Source of the DNA: Nonomuraea deserti
Lineage (GTDB): Bacteria > Actinomycetota > Actinomycetes > Streptosporangiales > Streptosporangiaceae
NCBI RefSeq assembly: GCF_004348685.1
Contig: NZ_SMKO01000029.1
Span: 1-63,565 of the forward strand
DNA length: 63,565 nt
Direction of reading: 5' to 3'
A program made the position numbers and the translations under genes. Positions within the stretch are counted from its first letter, which is position 1; each line of letters starts with the position of its first letter. Below the pieces are notes generated by a model. That model had not been told where the DNA came from, ran no database searches, and was given only the letters and a program-made list of their open reading frames with translations. Positions 17,456 through 25,766 of the stretch are shown piece by piece.

Positions 17456-18250
17456 ATGTGGACCTTCACCTCAGAGGTTGAGGAGTACGCCGCGGTCGCC
17501 GAGCCCTTCCTGCTCGGCGACCCGGTGCGCAACACCGTCCCGCTGACCGTCCTGGCCAACCTGCGCGCGGGCATGCCCGCCAAGGATCCGCTCTTCGGCT
17601 GGTGGACGGTGGACGACGAGGTTCGCGGCGCGGTCTTCCGCACTCCGCCGCATCCCATCGGCCTCTTCTCGATGCCCGTCGAGGCCGTCGCGCCCCTGGT
17701 CGAGGCGCTCGATCGCGAGCTGCCCACGCTCGTGGGCCCCGTCGAGGTGACCTCCGAGGCCGTCCGGCTGCTCGGGAAGCCCGGCAGAACGGTGTCGGAG
17801 CGGCTCTACCGCCTCGGCACCCTCACCGTGCCCGACGTGCCCGGCCGGGGCAGGATCGCCGTCCCCGGCGACTTCCCGCTGCTGGTGAGCTGGTATCACG
17901 CGTTCCACGACGAGGTGGAGATGCCCGCGGCCGACCTGGCCGAGCGGGCGGCGCAGCGGCTGGCGCGCCGCGAGCTGTTCGTGTGGGAGGTGGACGAGGC
18001 GCCGGTCTCTTTCGCCGGGCTCTCACCGGCGGCCGGCGGGGTCTGCCGCATCGGGCCCGTCTACACACCACCTTCGTGCCGCAGGCGCGGCTACGGCGCC
18101 GCCGTCACGGCCTTCGCCAGCCGGACAGGCCTGGCCGAGCGGTGCGAGCACGTCGTGCTCTTCACCGACCTGGACAACCCGACGAGCAACGCCATCTACC
18201 AGGCCATCGGCTACGAGCCGGTGTCCGACTACGCGCATCTCACCTATTGA
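17456..18250 (+). CDS. GNAT-family N-acetyltransferase
   Basis: 264 aa. The C-terminal 110 residues form the GNAT acetyl-CoA site: GVCRIGPVYTPPSCRRRGYGAAVTAFAS contains the R-R-x-G-Y-G pyrophosphate loop, and LFTDLDNPTSNAIYQAIGYEPVSDY is the terminal helix-strand. The N-terminal half is an extension seen in relatives of this size. The acceptor substrate is unknown. Confidence 0.9.
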   Translation: MWTFTSEVEEYAAVAEPFLLGDPVRNTVPLTVLANLRAGMPAKDPLFGWWTVDDEVRGAVFRTPPHPIGLFSMPVEAVAPLVEALDRELPTLVGPVEVTSEAVRLLGKPGRTVSERLYRLGTLTVPDVPGRGRIAVPGDFPLLVSWYHAFHDEVEMPAADLAERAAQRLARRELFVWEVDEAPVSFAGLSPAAGGVCRIGPVYTPPSCRRRGYGAAVTAFASRTGLAERCEHVVLFTDLDNPTSNAIYQAIGYEPVSDYAHLTY

Positions 18251-18306
18251 CGGCGAGGCGCGGCAGCCCTTGATGGCCGTACGCCCGCCGGCGGTAAACT
18301 CGGCTC

Positions 18307-18510
18307 ATGCCGCGATACGACTTCCGCTGCCGCGCCTGCGGCTCCACGTTCGAGGTCTCCCGCTCCATGTCGGCCTCCAACGACCCGGCCCCCTGCCCCG
18401 AGGGCCACGACGACACGGTGAAGCTGCTGTCCACGGTGTCCATGACGGGCGGCGCGGCCGCACCTCAGGGGGGCGGCGGCTGCTGCGGCGGAGGTTGCTG
18501 CTCCTCCTGA
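18307..18510 (+). CDS. FmdB-family zinc ribbon protein
   Basis: 67 aa. MPRYDFRCRACGSTFEV followed by APCPEGH gives the CxxC...C zinc ribbon of the FmdB (CxxC_CXXC_SSSS) family. The C-terminus is glycine- and cysteine-rich (GGGGCCGGGCCSS), as usual for the family. The role is undefined; it is a small cytoplasmic metal-binding protein. Confidence 0.92.
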   Translation: MPRYDFRCRACGSTFEVSRSMSASNDPAPCPEGHDDTVKLLSTVSMTGGAAAPQGGGGCCGGGCCSS

Positions 18511-18876
18511 GAGGCCACGCACCGGTGGCGTCGACGGTCGCGCCCGGCCGGGCTTCACGGCGTAGCTCCGGCCGGCCTCGTCACCGGCCCGCCCGCCGGG
18601 ATCGGCGAGCAGATCCCGCGCCTCCGCCTGGCCGGAGCACGCCGTCTTGAGCACGCCGCTCAGCCACGGGCAGCGCGCTCTCCACGACGACCTGGCGGGC
18701 CGCCGGCCGCTGTGGCGCGGCGGCCAGGAAGCGGGGCGCCGGCGGACGGGCCCGTACACCCGGATGCCACGACCAGCAGGGCTGATGAGCCGGATCCCCC
18801 GGACGCGCACGCGGGGGAGCCTGGCCCCCCGGCCCAACGGCCGGGGGCACGGCCGGCCGGACAAGCGGCAGGGCTC
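18511..18876. other. 366-bp GC-rich gap without a supported gene
   Basis: Long open frames on both strands run through here but have no family resemblance, no ribosome binding site and low-complexity Arg/Pro/Gly composition. The minus-strand frame contains a more protein-like part (LKTACSGQAEARDLLADPGG), so a decayed gene is possible. Nothing further can be supported. Confidence 0.5.
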
Positions 18877-19371
18877 TTACGCGGCCCTGGCGCGCTTGCG
18901 GCGCTGGAACGGCAGGAACCGGTCGGCGAGATGCGGTCGGGACGGCGTGAGCGTGGGTTCGACCGCGATGATCCGGTCGAACCTGAACGCCCTGATGGCC
19001 CGGCGCATCCTGCACACGCCGACCAGATACCAGTATTCGCGGTGGACCAGGCAGGTCACCGGCTCGACGTCGCGCGCGGTGACGGTGCCGTAGGCGTCGC
19101 GGTAGTGGAGGCGGATCATGAGGCGGCTGGTGATGGCGTCGGCCATGAGCCTGGCCCGGGAGGCGACGTCGACGGGCAGCGGCTCGGTGAGGGTCGCGAG
19201 GGTGGTGGAGATGACGTCGTCGTCGAGCTCCAGGTGCTCGAGTGCGTGCTGCAGGCCACGCCTGGCGGTGACGGCCTGCGGACCCGCTCCGAGGTGGGCG
19301 AGGGAGAGGGCGAGGGCGGCGATCTCGGCGGTCGTCAGCGGGCGAGTATCGTGCTTCACGACTGTCGTCAT
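18877..19371 (-). CDS. WYL-domain protein without its own DNA-binding domain
   Basis: 164 aa. The C-terminal half matches the WYL ligand-binding domain (SRLMIRLHYRDAYGTVTARDVEPVTCLVHREYWYLVGVCRMRRAIRAFRFDRI as pattern). The N-terminal 70 residues are helical, but I do not see the winged HTH found in most WYL regulators, and the length is about half of theirs. It may be a stand-alone sensor or a truncated regulator. Confidence 0.82.
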   Translation of the reverse strand: MTTVVKHDTRPLTTAEIAALALSLAHLGAGPQAVTARRGLQHALEHLELDDDVISTTLATLTEPLPVDVASRARLMADAITSRLMIRLHYRDAYGTVTARDVEPVTCLVHREYWYLVGVCRMRRAIRAFRFDRIIAVEPTLTPSRPHLADRFLPFQRRKRARAA

Positions 19372-19478
19372 ACCCCAAGAATACGGACGACCACCGACAA
19401 TTTTCGAAAATCTGTGCGGCGAGGGAGGGGCCTGTACGGCAGGCGAGAACCCGGTCGCCTGCCGTACAGGGGCAGCGT

Positions 19479-21317
19479 TTATCGCGACAGCTGCGTCAGG
19501 TCGCGCGAGGCGCCCGTGGACGCGGACGTCGTCATCGCCGCGTAGGCCTGCAGCGCCACGGTGACCGGCCGGTCGCGGTCGCGCGGACGGAAGCGGCCGA
19601 GCTCGGCCAGCAGCCGCTCGCGCCGGGCCGCCAGCTCGGCCTCGGTCACCCGCAGCTCCATCGACCGGTTGGGGATGTCGATGTCGATGAGGTCGCCGTC
19701 TTCGACCAGCGCGATCGTGCCGCCCTCGGCCGCCTCGGGCGAGGCGTGGCCGATCGACAGCCCCGAGGTGCCGCCGGAGAAGCGCCCGTCGGTGACGAGG
19801 GCGCAGGCCTTGCCCAGGCCCCTGCCCTTGAGGAAGGAGGTCGGGTAGAGCATCTCCTGCATGCCGGGCCCGCCCTTGGGGCCTTCGTAGCGGATGACCA
19901 CCACGTCGCCCTCCTTGACGCGCCCGCCCAGGATGCCCTCGACGGCCTGCTCCTGCGACTCGAACACCACCGCGGGCCCGCTGAATCTCCAGATCGACTC
20001 GTCGACCCCTGCGGTCTTCACCACCGCGCCGTCACGCGAGATGTTGCCGTAGAGGACGGCCAGCCCGCCGTCGGCGGTGTAGGAGTGCTCCATGTCGCGG
20101 ATGCACCCCTCCGCCCGGTCGAGGTCGAGGGAGTCCCAGCGGTTGTCCTGCGAGTAGGCCTTGACCGTGCGCACGTTGCCGGGCGCCGCGTGCCACAACT
20201 CCACGGCCTCCGGCAGGACCGACGGCGAGCGCACGTCCCAGCCGGCCAGCATGTCGGCGAGCGTGCCGCCGTTGACCGTGGACACGTCGCGGTGCAGCAG
20301 GCCGGCCCGGTCGAGCTCGCCCAGGATGGCCGGGATGCCGCCGGCGCGGTGCACGTCCTCGACGTGGAACTTGCTGGTGGCAGGGGCGACCTTGCACAGG
20401 CACGGCACCCGCAGAGACAGCTCGTTGATCTCCTTGAGCCCGAAGTCGACCTCGGCCTCGCGGGCCGCGGCCAGGATGTGCAGGATCGTGTTGGTCGAGC
20501 CGCCCATCGCCACGTCGAGCGTCATCGCGTTCTCGAACGCCTCGCGGGTCGCGATCGAGCGCGGCAGCACCGACTCGTCGTCCTCCTCGTAGTAGCGGCG
20601 GGTGATCTCCACCAGCTGCCGGCCGGCGTCCTCGAACAGCTTCTTGCGGAACTTGTGCGTGGCCAGGATCGTGCCGTTGCCGGGCAGCGCGAGGCCGATG
20701 GCCTCGGCCAGGCAGTTCATCGAGTTGGCGGTGAACATGCCCGAGCAGGAGCCGCACGTCGGGCAGGCGGCCTCCTCCATCTCCAGCAGGTCGGCGTCGG
20801 AGACGGACTCGTCGGCGGCGGCGATCATCGGGTCGATCAGGTCGAGCTTCCTGCCCGGTGCCTTGCCGGCCTCCATGGGGCCGCCGGAGACGAAGATCGT
20901 CGGGATGTTCAGCCGGAACGCCGCCAGCAGCATGCCCGGCGTGATCTTGTCACAGTTGGACACGCAGATCAGCGCGTCGGCGCAGTGGGCGTTGACCATG
21001 TATTCGACGGCGTCGGCGATCAGCTCGCGCGAGGGCAGGGAGTAGAGCATGCCGCCGTGGCCCATCGCGATGCCGTCGTCGACCGCGATCGTGTTGAACT
21101 CGCGGGGGATGGCGCCGGCTTCCCTGACGGCCGACGCGACCACGTCGCCGACCTCGCGCAGATGCACATGGCCGGGAACGAACTGCGTGAAGCTGTTGGC
21201 CACCGCGATGATGGGCTTGCCGAAATCGCCCCCGGCTACGCCGGTCGCCCGGAGCAGGGCCCGGGCACCGACCATGTTCCTGCCGTGGGTGACTGTACGT
21301 GACCTGAGGGCCGGCAT
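19479..21317 (-). CDS. ilvD: Dihydroxy-acid dehydratase
   Basis: 612 aa, full family length. It dehydrates 2,3-dihydroxy-isovalerate and -3-methylvalerate to the keto acids of valine and isoleucine synthesis using an Fe-S cluster. Cluster cysteines are in [10 protein letters not shown] and [10 protein letters not shown]; the Mg-binding region is around [13 protein letters not shown]; the end contains [25 protein letters not shown] (pattern). ATG 21317 has a GGGAG ribosome binding site. The remaining ilv genes are not in the window. Confidence 0.98.
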   Translation of the reverse strand: MPALRSRTVTHGRNMVGARALLRATGVAGGDFGKPIIAVANSFTQFVPGHVHLREVGDVVASAVREAGAIPREFNTIAVDDGIAMGHGGMLYSLPSRELIADAVEYMVNAHCADALICVSNCDKITPGMLLAAFRLNIPTIFVSGGPMEAGKAPGRKLDLIDPMIAAADESVSDADLLEMEEAACPTCGSCSGMFTANSMNCLAEAIGLALPGNGTILATHKFRKKLFEDAGRQLVEITRRYYEEDDESVLPRSIATREAFENAMTLDVAMGGSTNTILHILAAAREAEVDFGLKEINELSLRVPCLCKVAPATSKFHVEDVHRAGGIPAILGELDRAGLLHRDVSTVNGGTLADMLAGWDVRSPSVLPEAVELWHAAPGNVRTVKAYSQDNRWDSLDLDRAEGCIRDMEHSYTADGGLAVLYGNISRDGAVVKTAGVDESIWRFSGPAVVFESQEQAVEGILGGRVKEGDVVVIRYEGPKGGPGMQEMLYPTSFLKGRGLGKACALVTDGRFSGGTSGLSIGHASPEAAEGGTIALVEDGDLIDIDIPNRSMELRVTEAELAARRERLLAELGRFRPRDRDRPVTVALQAYAAMTTSASTGASRDLTQLSR

Positions 21318-21523
21318 TGTGCTTCTCCCATCGCTAGCAAGTCTTCACATGTTACGGCCACCCGCCCGGCAACTGAGACGCCTGTCCATGCATCGGACTG
21401 CTGTCGGCCCGCCCGCACCACGACGAGGGACGGGCGGACCGCACGAGGAGGCCGCTCCGAGGGGCGTTCAGCCTGCGGCGATGGGAGAGAAGCCGGCGGT
21501 CGAACGCCCAGCCACCAGGTGGC

Positions 21524-22360
21524 TCAGTCTTCGCCGTAGCGGGCCGGGAGCACCTGGGCGGCGATGTCGTAGATCCGGTCGATCTCGCCCTCGGTCAGCG
21601 CCCGTTCCCGCTTGGTGATCCACTTGCGGGCGCGGTCGCCCTGGTAGACGTCCACGCCGCGGATCGTCATGATCTTCCACGGCACCTGCGGCCCGTAGAT
21701 GGCGAGGGAGGGCACGACCGAGACCTCGCGGCCGAACGACTTGCTGATCAGCTCGCTCGCCTGCGACGCCTCCCACTTGGCCTCGTTGATGCGGGGCTTC
21801 ATGTCGAACGGCCCGTGGAAGAGCTTCTTGCCCATCTGAACGCGCACGGGCAGCCGCTTGTCCCACTTCTCGGAGTCGACCGCGTACACGCCCGTCGGGC
21901 CCACCACCAGGTGGTCGATCTGGGCCTCGCTGTCCGGGATCGCCCTGGCGTGCAGCGTGCGGTAGCCGTTGCGCTCGAGCTTGCGCAGTTGCGCCTCGGT
22001 GCGGCGCTCGGCCACGGACGTGCGCCGCCACGCGGGCACGGAGGAGTTGGAGCGCGCCCGATAGATCGCCTCCGCGATGGCCGCGAGCACGCCCGCGGTC
22101 ACACCGGCCCGCCAGTCGCCCACGAGGAAGCCCACGACGAGGCCGACGACCACCGCCAGGATCGCGCGGTTGCGCAGGCGGCGGACCCGCGGCTGCTGCA
22201 GCAGGCTGCGCATGGACACGCGCTTGACCGGCGCGTACGTGGAGGTGGGCGCCGAAGGCTTCGCGGCGGCGGTCTGCTCGCTTTCTGGCTTGTCGCTCAC
22301 CCAGATGGGTGACGCGTTGTGACCGTCTTCTCGCTGGATGTCGGAGTCCACGTAACTCAC
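21524..22360 (-). CDS. NERD (nuclease-related) domain membrane protein
   Basis: 278 aa from GTG 22360. A hydrophilic N-terminus is followed by two hydrophobic segments (about residues 66-100) and then the NERD domain: AEAQLRKLERNGYRTLHARAIPDSEAQIDHLVVGPTGVYAVDSEKW (pattern). The D-x-V-V-G-G/P and D-S-E/K-x-W elements correspond to the restriction-endonuclease-like core. The catalytic ability and target of such proteins are not established. Confidence 0.85.
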   Translation of the reverse strand: MSYVDSDIQREDGHNASPIWVSDKPESEQTAAAKPSAPTSTYAPVKRVSMRSLLQQPRVRRLRNRAILAVVVGLVVGFLVGDWRAGVTAGVLAAIAEAIYRARSNSSVPAWRRTSVAERRTEAQLRKLERNGYRTLHARAIPDSEAQIDHLVVGPTGVYAVDSEKWDKRLPVRVQMGKKLFHGPFDMKPRINEAKWEASQASELISKSFGREVSVVPSLAIYGPQVPWKIMTIRGVDVYQGDRARKWITKRERALTEGEIDRIYDIAAQVLPARYGED

Positions 22361-22720
22361 CGTAGCCCGGGGGTTCGATCGATTCCTAGTGTTGCCGTGT
22401 CCATAGTTTTATGGCCCAGCTCATCGTGTTCCACGCGTGTTTTCCGGGTATGTCTTAAGTTCTTCTCTAGAGATGCCCACGGGCTCGGAGCACCGTCGGA
22501 CCCGGCCATCCGCCCGCAGGAGTGCCGGCCCTCGCGAAAGATCCTAACGTGGCGCGGGGGTGCGCCGATCATGTCCGGCTCGGCCGGCGCGGGTTCGTCC
22601 CGCCGCCGTCCCGCCGCCGTCCCGCCGCCGCGCCACCCAGCGTCATCCAGCGCCATCCATGTGCCAGACACCCCGCGCCGGGGTCTGGCCGGACCCGCCG
22701 GAGCGGTTTACGGTCAGGGT
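22361..22720. other. 360-bp divergent intergenic region
   Basis: The part next to the NERD gene (22380-22480) is relatively AT-rich and probably holds its promoter. Further right are about three copies of an 11-bp GTCCCGCCGCC tandem unit (about 22605-22636) and a hairpin (22664-22690, CCAGAC...GTCTGG around a CCCCG/CGGGG stem). No gene is visible. Confidence 0.5.
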
Positions 22721-23008
22721 GTGAACAGCGCGGCGGAGATTCTGCTCTTGCTCATCGGGGTGTCCATGGGGCTGTTCGTGCTGATCAGCCTGCTGGTCAT
22801 GGTGCCGGGCCGGGCGCCGCGGCGCCGGGGAGCGTGGCCGGTGTGGATCGGCGGGCCGTCCAGGAGCGAGCGCGGGGTGAGCACGTCCGCGCTGGTGCTG
22901 GCCGACCGGGTCGCGCACTGGACGGACGTTCCCGAGCACGACTGGGTGGCCGCCGCCGAGACGGCAGAGCCCGGCAGGCGCGTCGGCGGCGCGTCCGCGG
23001 GGTGGTGA
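22721..23008 (+). CDS. Small single-span membrane protein
   Basis: 95 aa from GTG 22721. One strong transmembrane helix (about residues 5-27, ILLLLIGVSMGLFVLISLLVMV split as hydrophobic run) is followed by an Arg-rich positive patch (GRAPRRRGAWP) and a soluble tail of about 55 residues. It stops 1 bp before the DUF5130 gene, so the two are coupled. No family assigned. Confidence 0.65.
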   Translation: MNSAAEILLLLIGVSMGLFVLISLLVMVPGRAPRRRGAWPVWIGGPSRSERGVSTSALVLADRVAHWTDVPEHDWVAAAETAEPGRRVGGASAGW

Positions 23009-23009
23009 G

Positions 23010-23378
23010 GTGACGATGCGCGGACTGACCGCCGCACAGGCCGACGACATCAGGAAGGCCGTGCAGGCCGCGGAACGGCGAAGCGGCCTGCGGTTCGGAT
23101 TGTTCATCGGCGAGCCGGAGGGCTCCCGGCGGCACTTCGCCGAACGCCTGCACGCCGCCCTGGGCGACGAGGCCGCCGACGCCGTGGTGATCTTCGTGGA
23201 TCCCGTGGGGCGGGCGCTGGAGATCGTCACCGGCGACGCCGCCCGGCTCCGGCTGCCCGACAGCGCCTGCCGGCTGACAGCGATGTCGATGGCCACCTCG
23301 TTCAGCGTGGGCGACCTGGTGGGCGGCCTGTTGTACGGCATCGCCGCACTCGCGGAGCAGGCCGCGGCCCACCGCTGA
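23010..23378 (+). CDS. DUF5130 (TPM-domain-like) protein
   Basis: 122 aa from GTG 23010 (ATG 23016 also possible). The sequence fits DUF5130: ADDIRKAVQAAERRSGLRFGLFIGEPEGSRRHFAERLHAALG, VVIFVDPVGRALEIVTG and the final LYGIAALAEQAA (patterns). The fold resembles TPM domains. The function is unknown; it is typically next to a small membrane protein, as here. Confidence 0.8.
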   Translation: MTMRGLTAAQADDIRKAVQAAERRSGLRFGLFIGEPEGSRRHFAERLHAALGDEAADAVVIFVDPVGRALEIVTGDAARLRLPDSACRLTAMSMATSFSVGDLVGGLLYGIAALAEQAAAHR

Positions 23379-23393
23379 CCCCCGGCAGGGGCG

Positions 23394-24344
23394 TCAGTCG
23401 TGTTCGAGGAGGCTGACGATGTGCCGGCTGACCCCGTCGAGCAGGGTCGCCGGCTCGATCGGGGCGTCGGCGACGGCCGAGAACAGCGCGGGCAGCCCCG
23501 GCAGGGGGAACCCGTCGTCCTTCAGCGCCGCAGACCCGATGGCGTTCTTGTCGAGCCCGGCCCGGCTGCGCTCCCACGCATCGAGCACCTCCTCCGGCGA
23601 CGGCACCCCGAACCCGTGCCCGACCGGGGCCGCGTGGCGCAGCCGGACGAGCGGGGTCTCGGCGAAGGCCAGGGCCGTGCGGGCGCGCAGCTGGAGGTCG
23701 GCCCGCGGCTCCGGCTCGATCCAGTCCATGGCCGTGCACGGGTTGCGGCAGGTCGCGACGCACACGGCGAGCGCGCCGGCGACCTGGCTGTGCTGGCGGT
23801 CGAAGTAGGCCCGCCAGCCCTCGGCCGGCTCGGCCGACACCCGCAGCGTCCGGTTGGTGGCCGACTGCTCGGACTTCGTGTGGTCGCACTCCCGGTCGCC
23901 GATCACGCCGAACCTGCTGCCCGCCACGCTCAGCGCCTCGGGCCAGCGCGCGGGGTCGCCCGCGTGGCCGAGCTGCGGCTCGAAGGCCAGCAGCGGCAGG
24001 TATTCGCTGGCGATGTGCACCGCGGCGATCATCGGGCTCAGCTCGCGCCGGTGCCACCGTACCGAGATCACCTCGAGCAGCAGCTCGTACGCGGGCCGCA
24101 GGGACTCGAGCGCCCCGCGCGGCTGCTCGCGCGGCGTCTGCGGCATGTGACACGCTCGCGCGCGCCGCCGCAGGTCGGCGGGCACCACCCGGGCCTCGGC
24201 CGCGAAGTCCTCGGCGTCGAGCGAGAGCAGCCGCTGGCCGAACTCGCACACCTCGGCGATGTCGGCGGCGGGGGCCAGCGCACCGAGGTCGGCGAAGGCA
24301 TAACGGCGGGCAAGGGCGACGAAAAGGTCACGAGTCGAGTCCAC
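23394..24344 (-). CDS. Conserved-looking hypothetical protein
   Basis: 316 aa, soluble, mostly helical. I do not recognise the family. Clusters of Cys and His stand out: VCEFGQRL, ARACHMPQ, DRECDHTKS and CVATCRNPCTAMDW, which could bind a metal. Codon use is normal for the genome. It is convergent with DUF5130 (15-bp gap) and reads away from the kinase gene upstream on the same strand, 56 bp apart. Confidence 0.6.
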   Translation of the reverse strand: MDSTRDLFVALARRYAFADLGALAPAADIAEVCEFGQRLLSLDAEDFAAEARVVPADLRRRARACHMPQTPREQPRGALESLRPAYELLLEVISVRWHRRELSPMIAAVHIASEYLPLLAFEPQLGHAGDPARWPEALSVAGSRFGVIGDRECDHTKSEQSATNRTLRVSAEPAEGWRAYFDRQHSQVAGALAVCVATCRNPCTAMDWIEPEPRADLQLRARTALAFAETPLVRLRHAAPVGHGFGVPSPEEVLDAWERSRAGLDKNAIGSAALKDDGFPLPGLPALFSAVADAPIEPATLLDGVSRHIVSLLEHD

Positions 24345-24400
24345 GCGAAAGACTTTCTCACGTTCGGCGAGCCGTTAAGGACGCCGGCGCCGGGGGCCGG

Positions 24401-25672
24401 TCACGGGCACGGAGCCCGGATGCACTGGATCTCGCCCGGAGGCGGCGGCCGGGAGATCGTGGGCTCCGACGTCGGCTCCTCGGGCTCGTCAGTCGTGGGC
24501 TCCTCGGTCGGCTCGGGCTGAGGAGTGGTCGGCGAGACGGTCGGGGTCTCGGTCTCGGTGGCGGTGACCGTCGGGGTGGGCGTCGGCGCCGTCGTGCTGG
24601 AGCGGGTGGGCCTGGGGCTGGAGGTGCGCTTGGCCGGCGGCAGCGGCTGCTTCGTGGTGACCGAAGGCGACGGCGAGGTCACCGCGGCCGTGGCGGTGAC
24701 GGTCGGCGGCTCCATCCGGCTCACCGTCGTGGGCGTCACCGGACGCAACCAGACGAATGCCGCCACCGCCGCGGACACCGCCACCGCCGCGGCGATGGTG
24801 ACCACCGCCCGCAGCGAACTGCGGCGGCGCGGGACGGGCAGCGTGGTGGGAGAGGCCATCGCCTTGCGCGCGGCCTCGGCCATCAGCGCGGCCGTCGGCC
24901 AGCGCGCCTCGGGCGCCTTCTCCAGCGCCCGCTCCACCACCTGCCGCGGCCCCGCCGGCACGTCGGCGGGCAGGCGCGGGACGGGGGAGTTGAGGTGCTT
25001 GAAGATGATTTGTACGGGCGTATCGCCCTGGAACGGCAACTGTCCGGTCAGGCACTCGTACGCCACCACGCCCAGGGCGTAAACGTCGACCGAGGGGGTC
25101 ACGTCGCTGCTGGTGGCCATCTCGGGGGCGCAGTAGCCGGCCGAGCAGAGCATGGTGCCCGTGGCCGTCAGATGCCCCGCGGAGACGGAGTGGGCGATGC
25201 CGAAGTCGGTGAGCGCCACGCTGCCGTCGGGCCTGATCATGAGGTTGGCCGGCTTGACGTCGCGGTGGACGATGCCCTGCGCGTGGGCGGCGGCCAGCGC
25301 GTCGCCCACCTCGGCGACCAGCCGCATGGTGGCCTCCGGGCCGAGCGCGCCGCGCCGCAGCACGTGGTCGAGCGACTCGCCCTCCACGTATTCCATGACC
25401 AGGAAGCTCACCTGGCGGCCGGCGACCTCGCTGACGCCGTAGTCGTAGACGTCGACCACGCCGGGATGCCGGAGCGTGGCCATGGCCCTGGCCTCGTTCT
25501 GGAAACGCTGGGTGAAGGAGGGGTTCTCGGTGAGCGCGGGCATGAGCACCTTGACCGCCACCGCGCGCCCGAGGACCGTGTCGTCGGCACGCCAGACCTC
25601 GCCCATGCCGCCGCCGCCGAGACGGCCGGTCAGCACGTAGCGATCGTTGAGCGTGGTCCCGGCGCCTAGCAC
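24401..25672 (-). CDS. Membrane-anchored serine/threonine protein kinase
   Basis: 423 aa from GTG 25672. The kinase domain (about residues 11-270) has the complete set: GRLGGGGMGEVW glycine loop, AVAVKVL lysine, HRDVKPANL catalytic loop and DFG. The activation-loop end reads SAGYCAPEM rather than YMAPE. One transmembrane helix (about 290-311) is followed by an extracellular tail of about 110 residues rich in Pro, Thr, Ser and Glu, with a closing CIRAPCP. There are no PASTA repeats, so the ligand is probably not peptidoglycan via that route. The targets are unknown. Confidence 0.93.
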   Translation of the reverse strand: MLGAGTTLNDRYVLTGRLGGGGMGEVWRADDTVLGRAVAVKVLMPALTENPSFTQRFQNEARAMATLRHPGVVDVYDYGVSEVAGRQVSFLVMEYVEGESLDHVLRRGALGPEATMRLVAEVGDALAAAHAQGIVHRDVKPANLMIRPDGSVALTDFGIAHSVSAGHLTATGTMLCSAGYCAPEMATSSDVTPSVDVYALGVVAYECLTGQLPFQGDTPVQIIFKHLNSPVPRLPADVPAGPRQVVERALEKAPEARWPTAALMAEAARKAMASPTTLPVPRRRSSLRAVVTIAAAVAVSAAVAAFVWLRPVTPTTVSRMEPPTVTATAAVTSPSPSVTTKQPLPPAKRTSSPRPTRSSTTAPTPTPTVTATETETPTVSPTTPQPEPTEEPTTDEPEEPTSEPTISRPPPPGEIQCIRAPCP

Positions 25673-25766
25673 GTACTTGAGGCTAACATCGCCGCTGCGC
25701 CGCCATGGCCAAGTCGGCGCAGCCCGCGGGCCCCCGCCGGGCTGGCGGGGGCCCGCGGCGGGCGCG

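Noticed and set aside
18244..18864. 206-aa minus-strand frame over fmdB and the following gap
   Set aside because: It is antisense to fmdB with low-complexity content. A decayed gene in the gap is possible but not supported.
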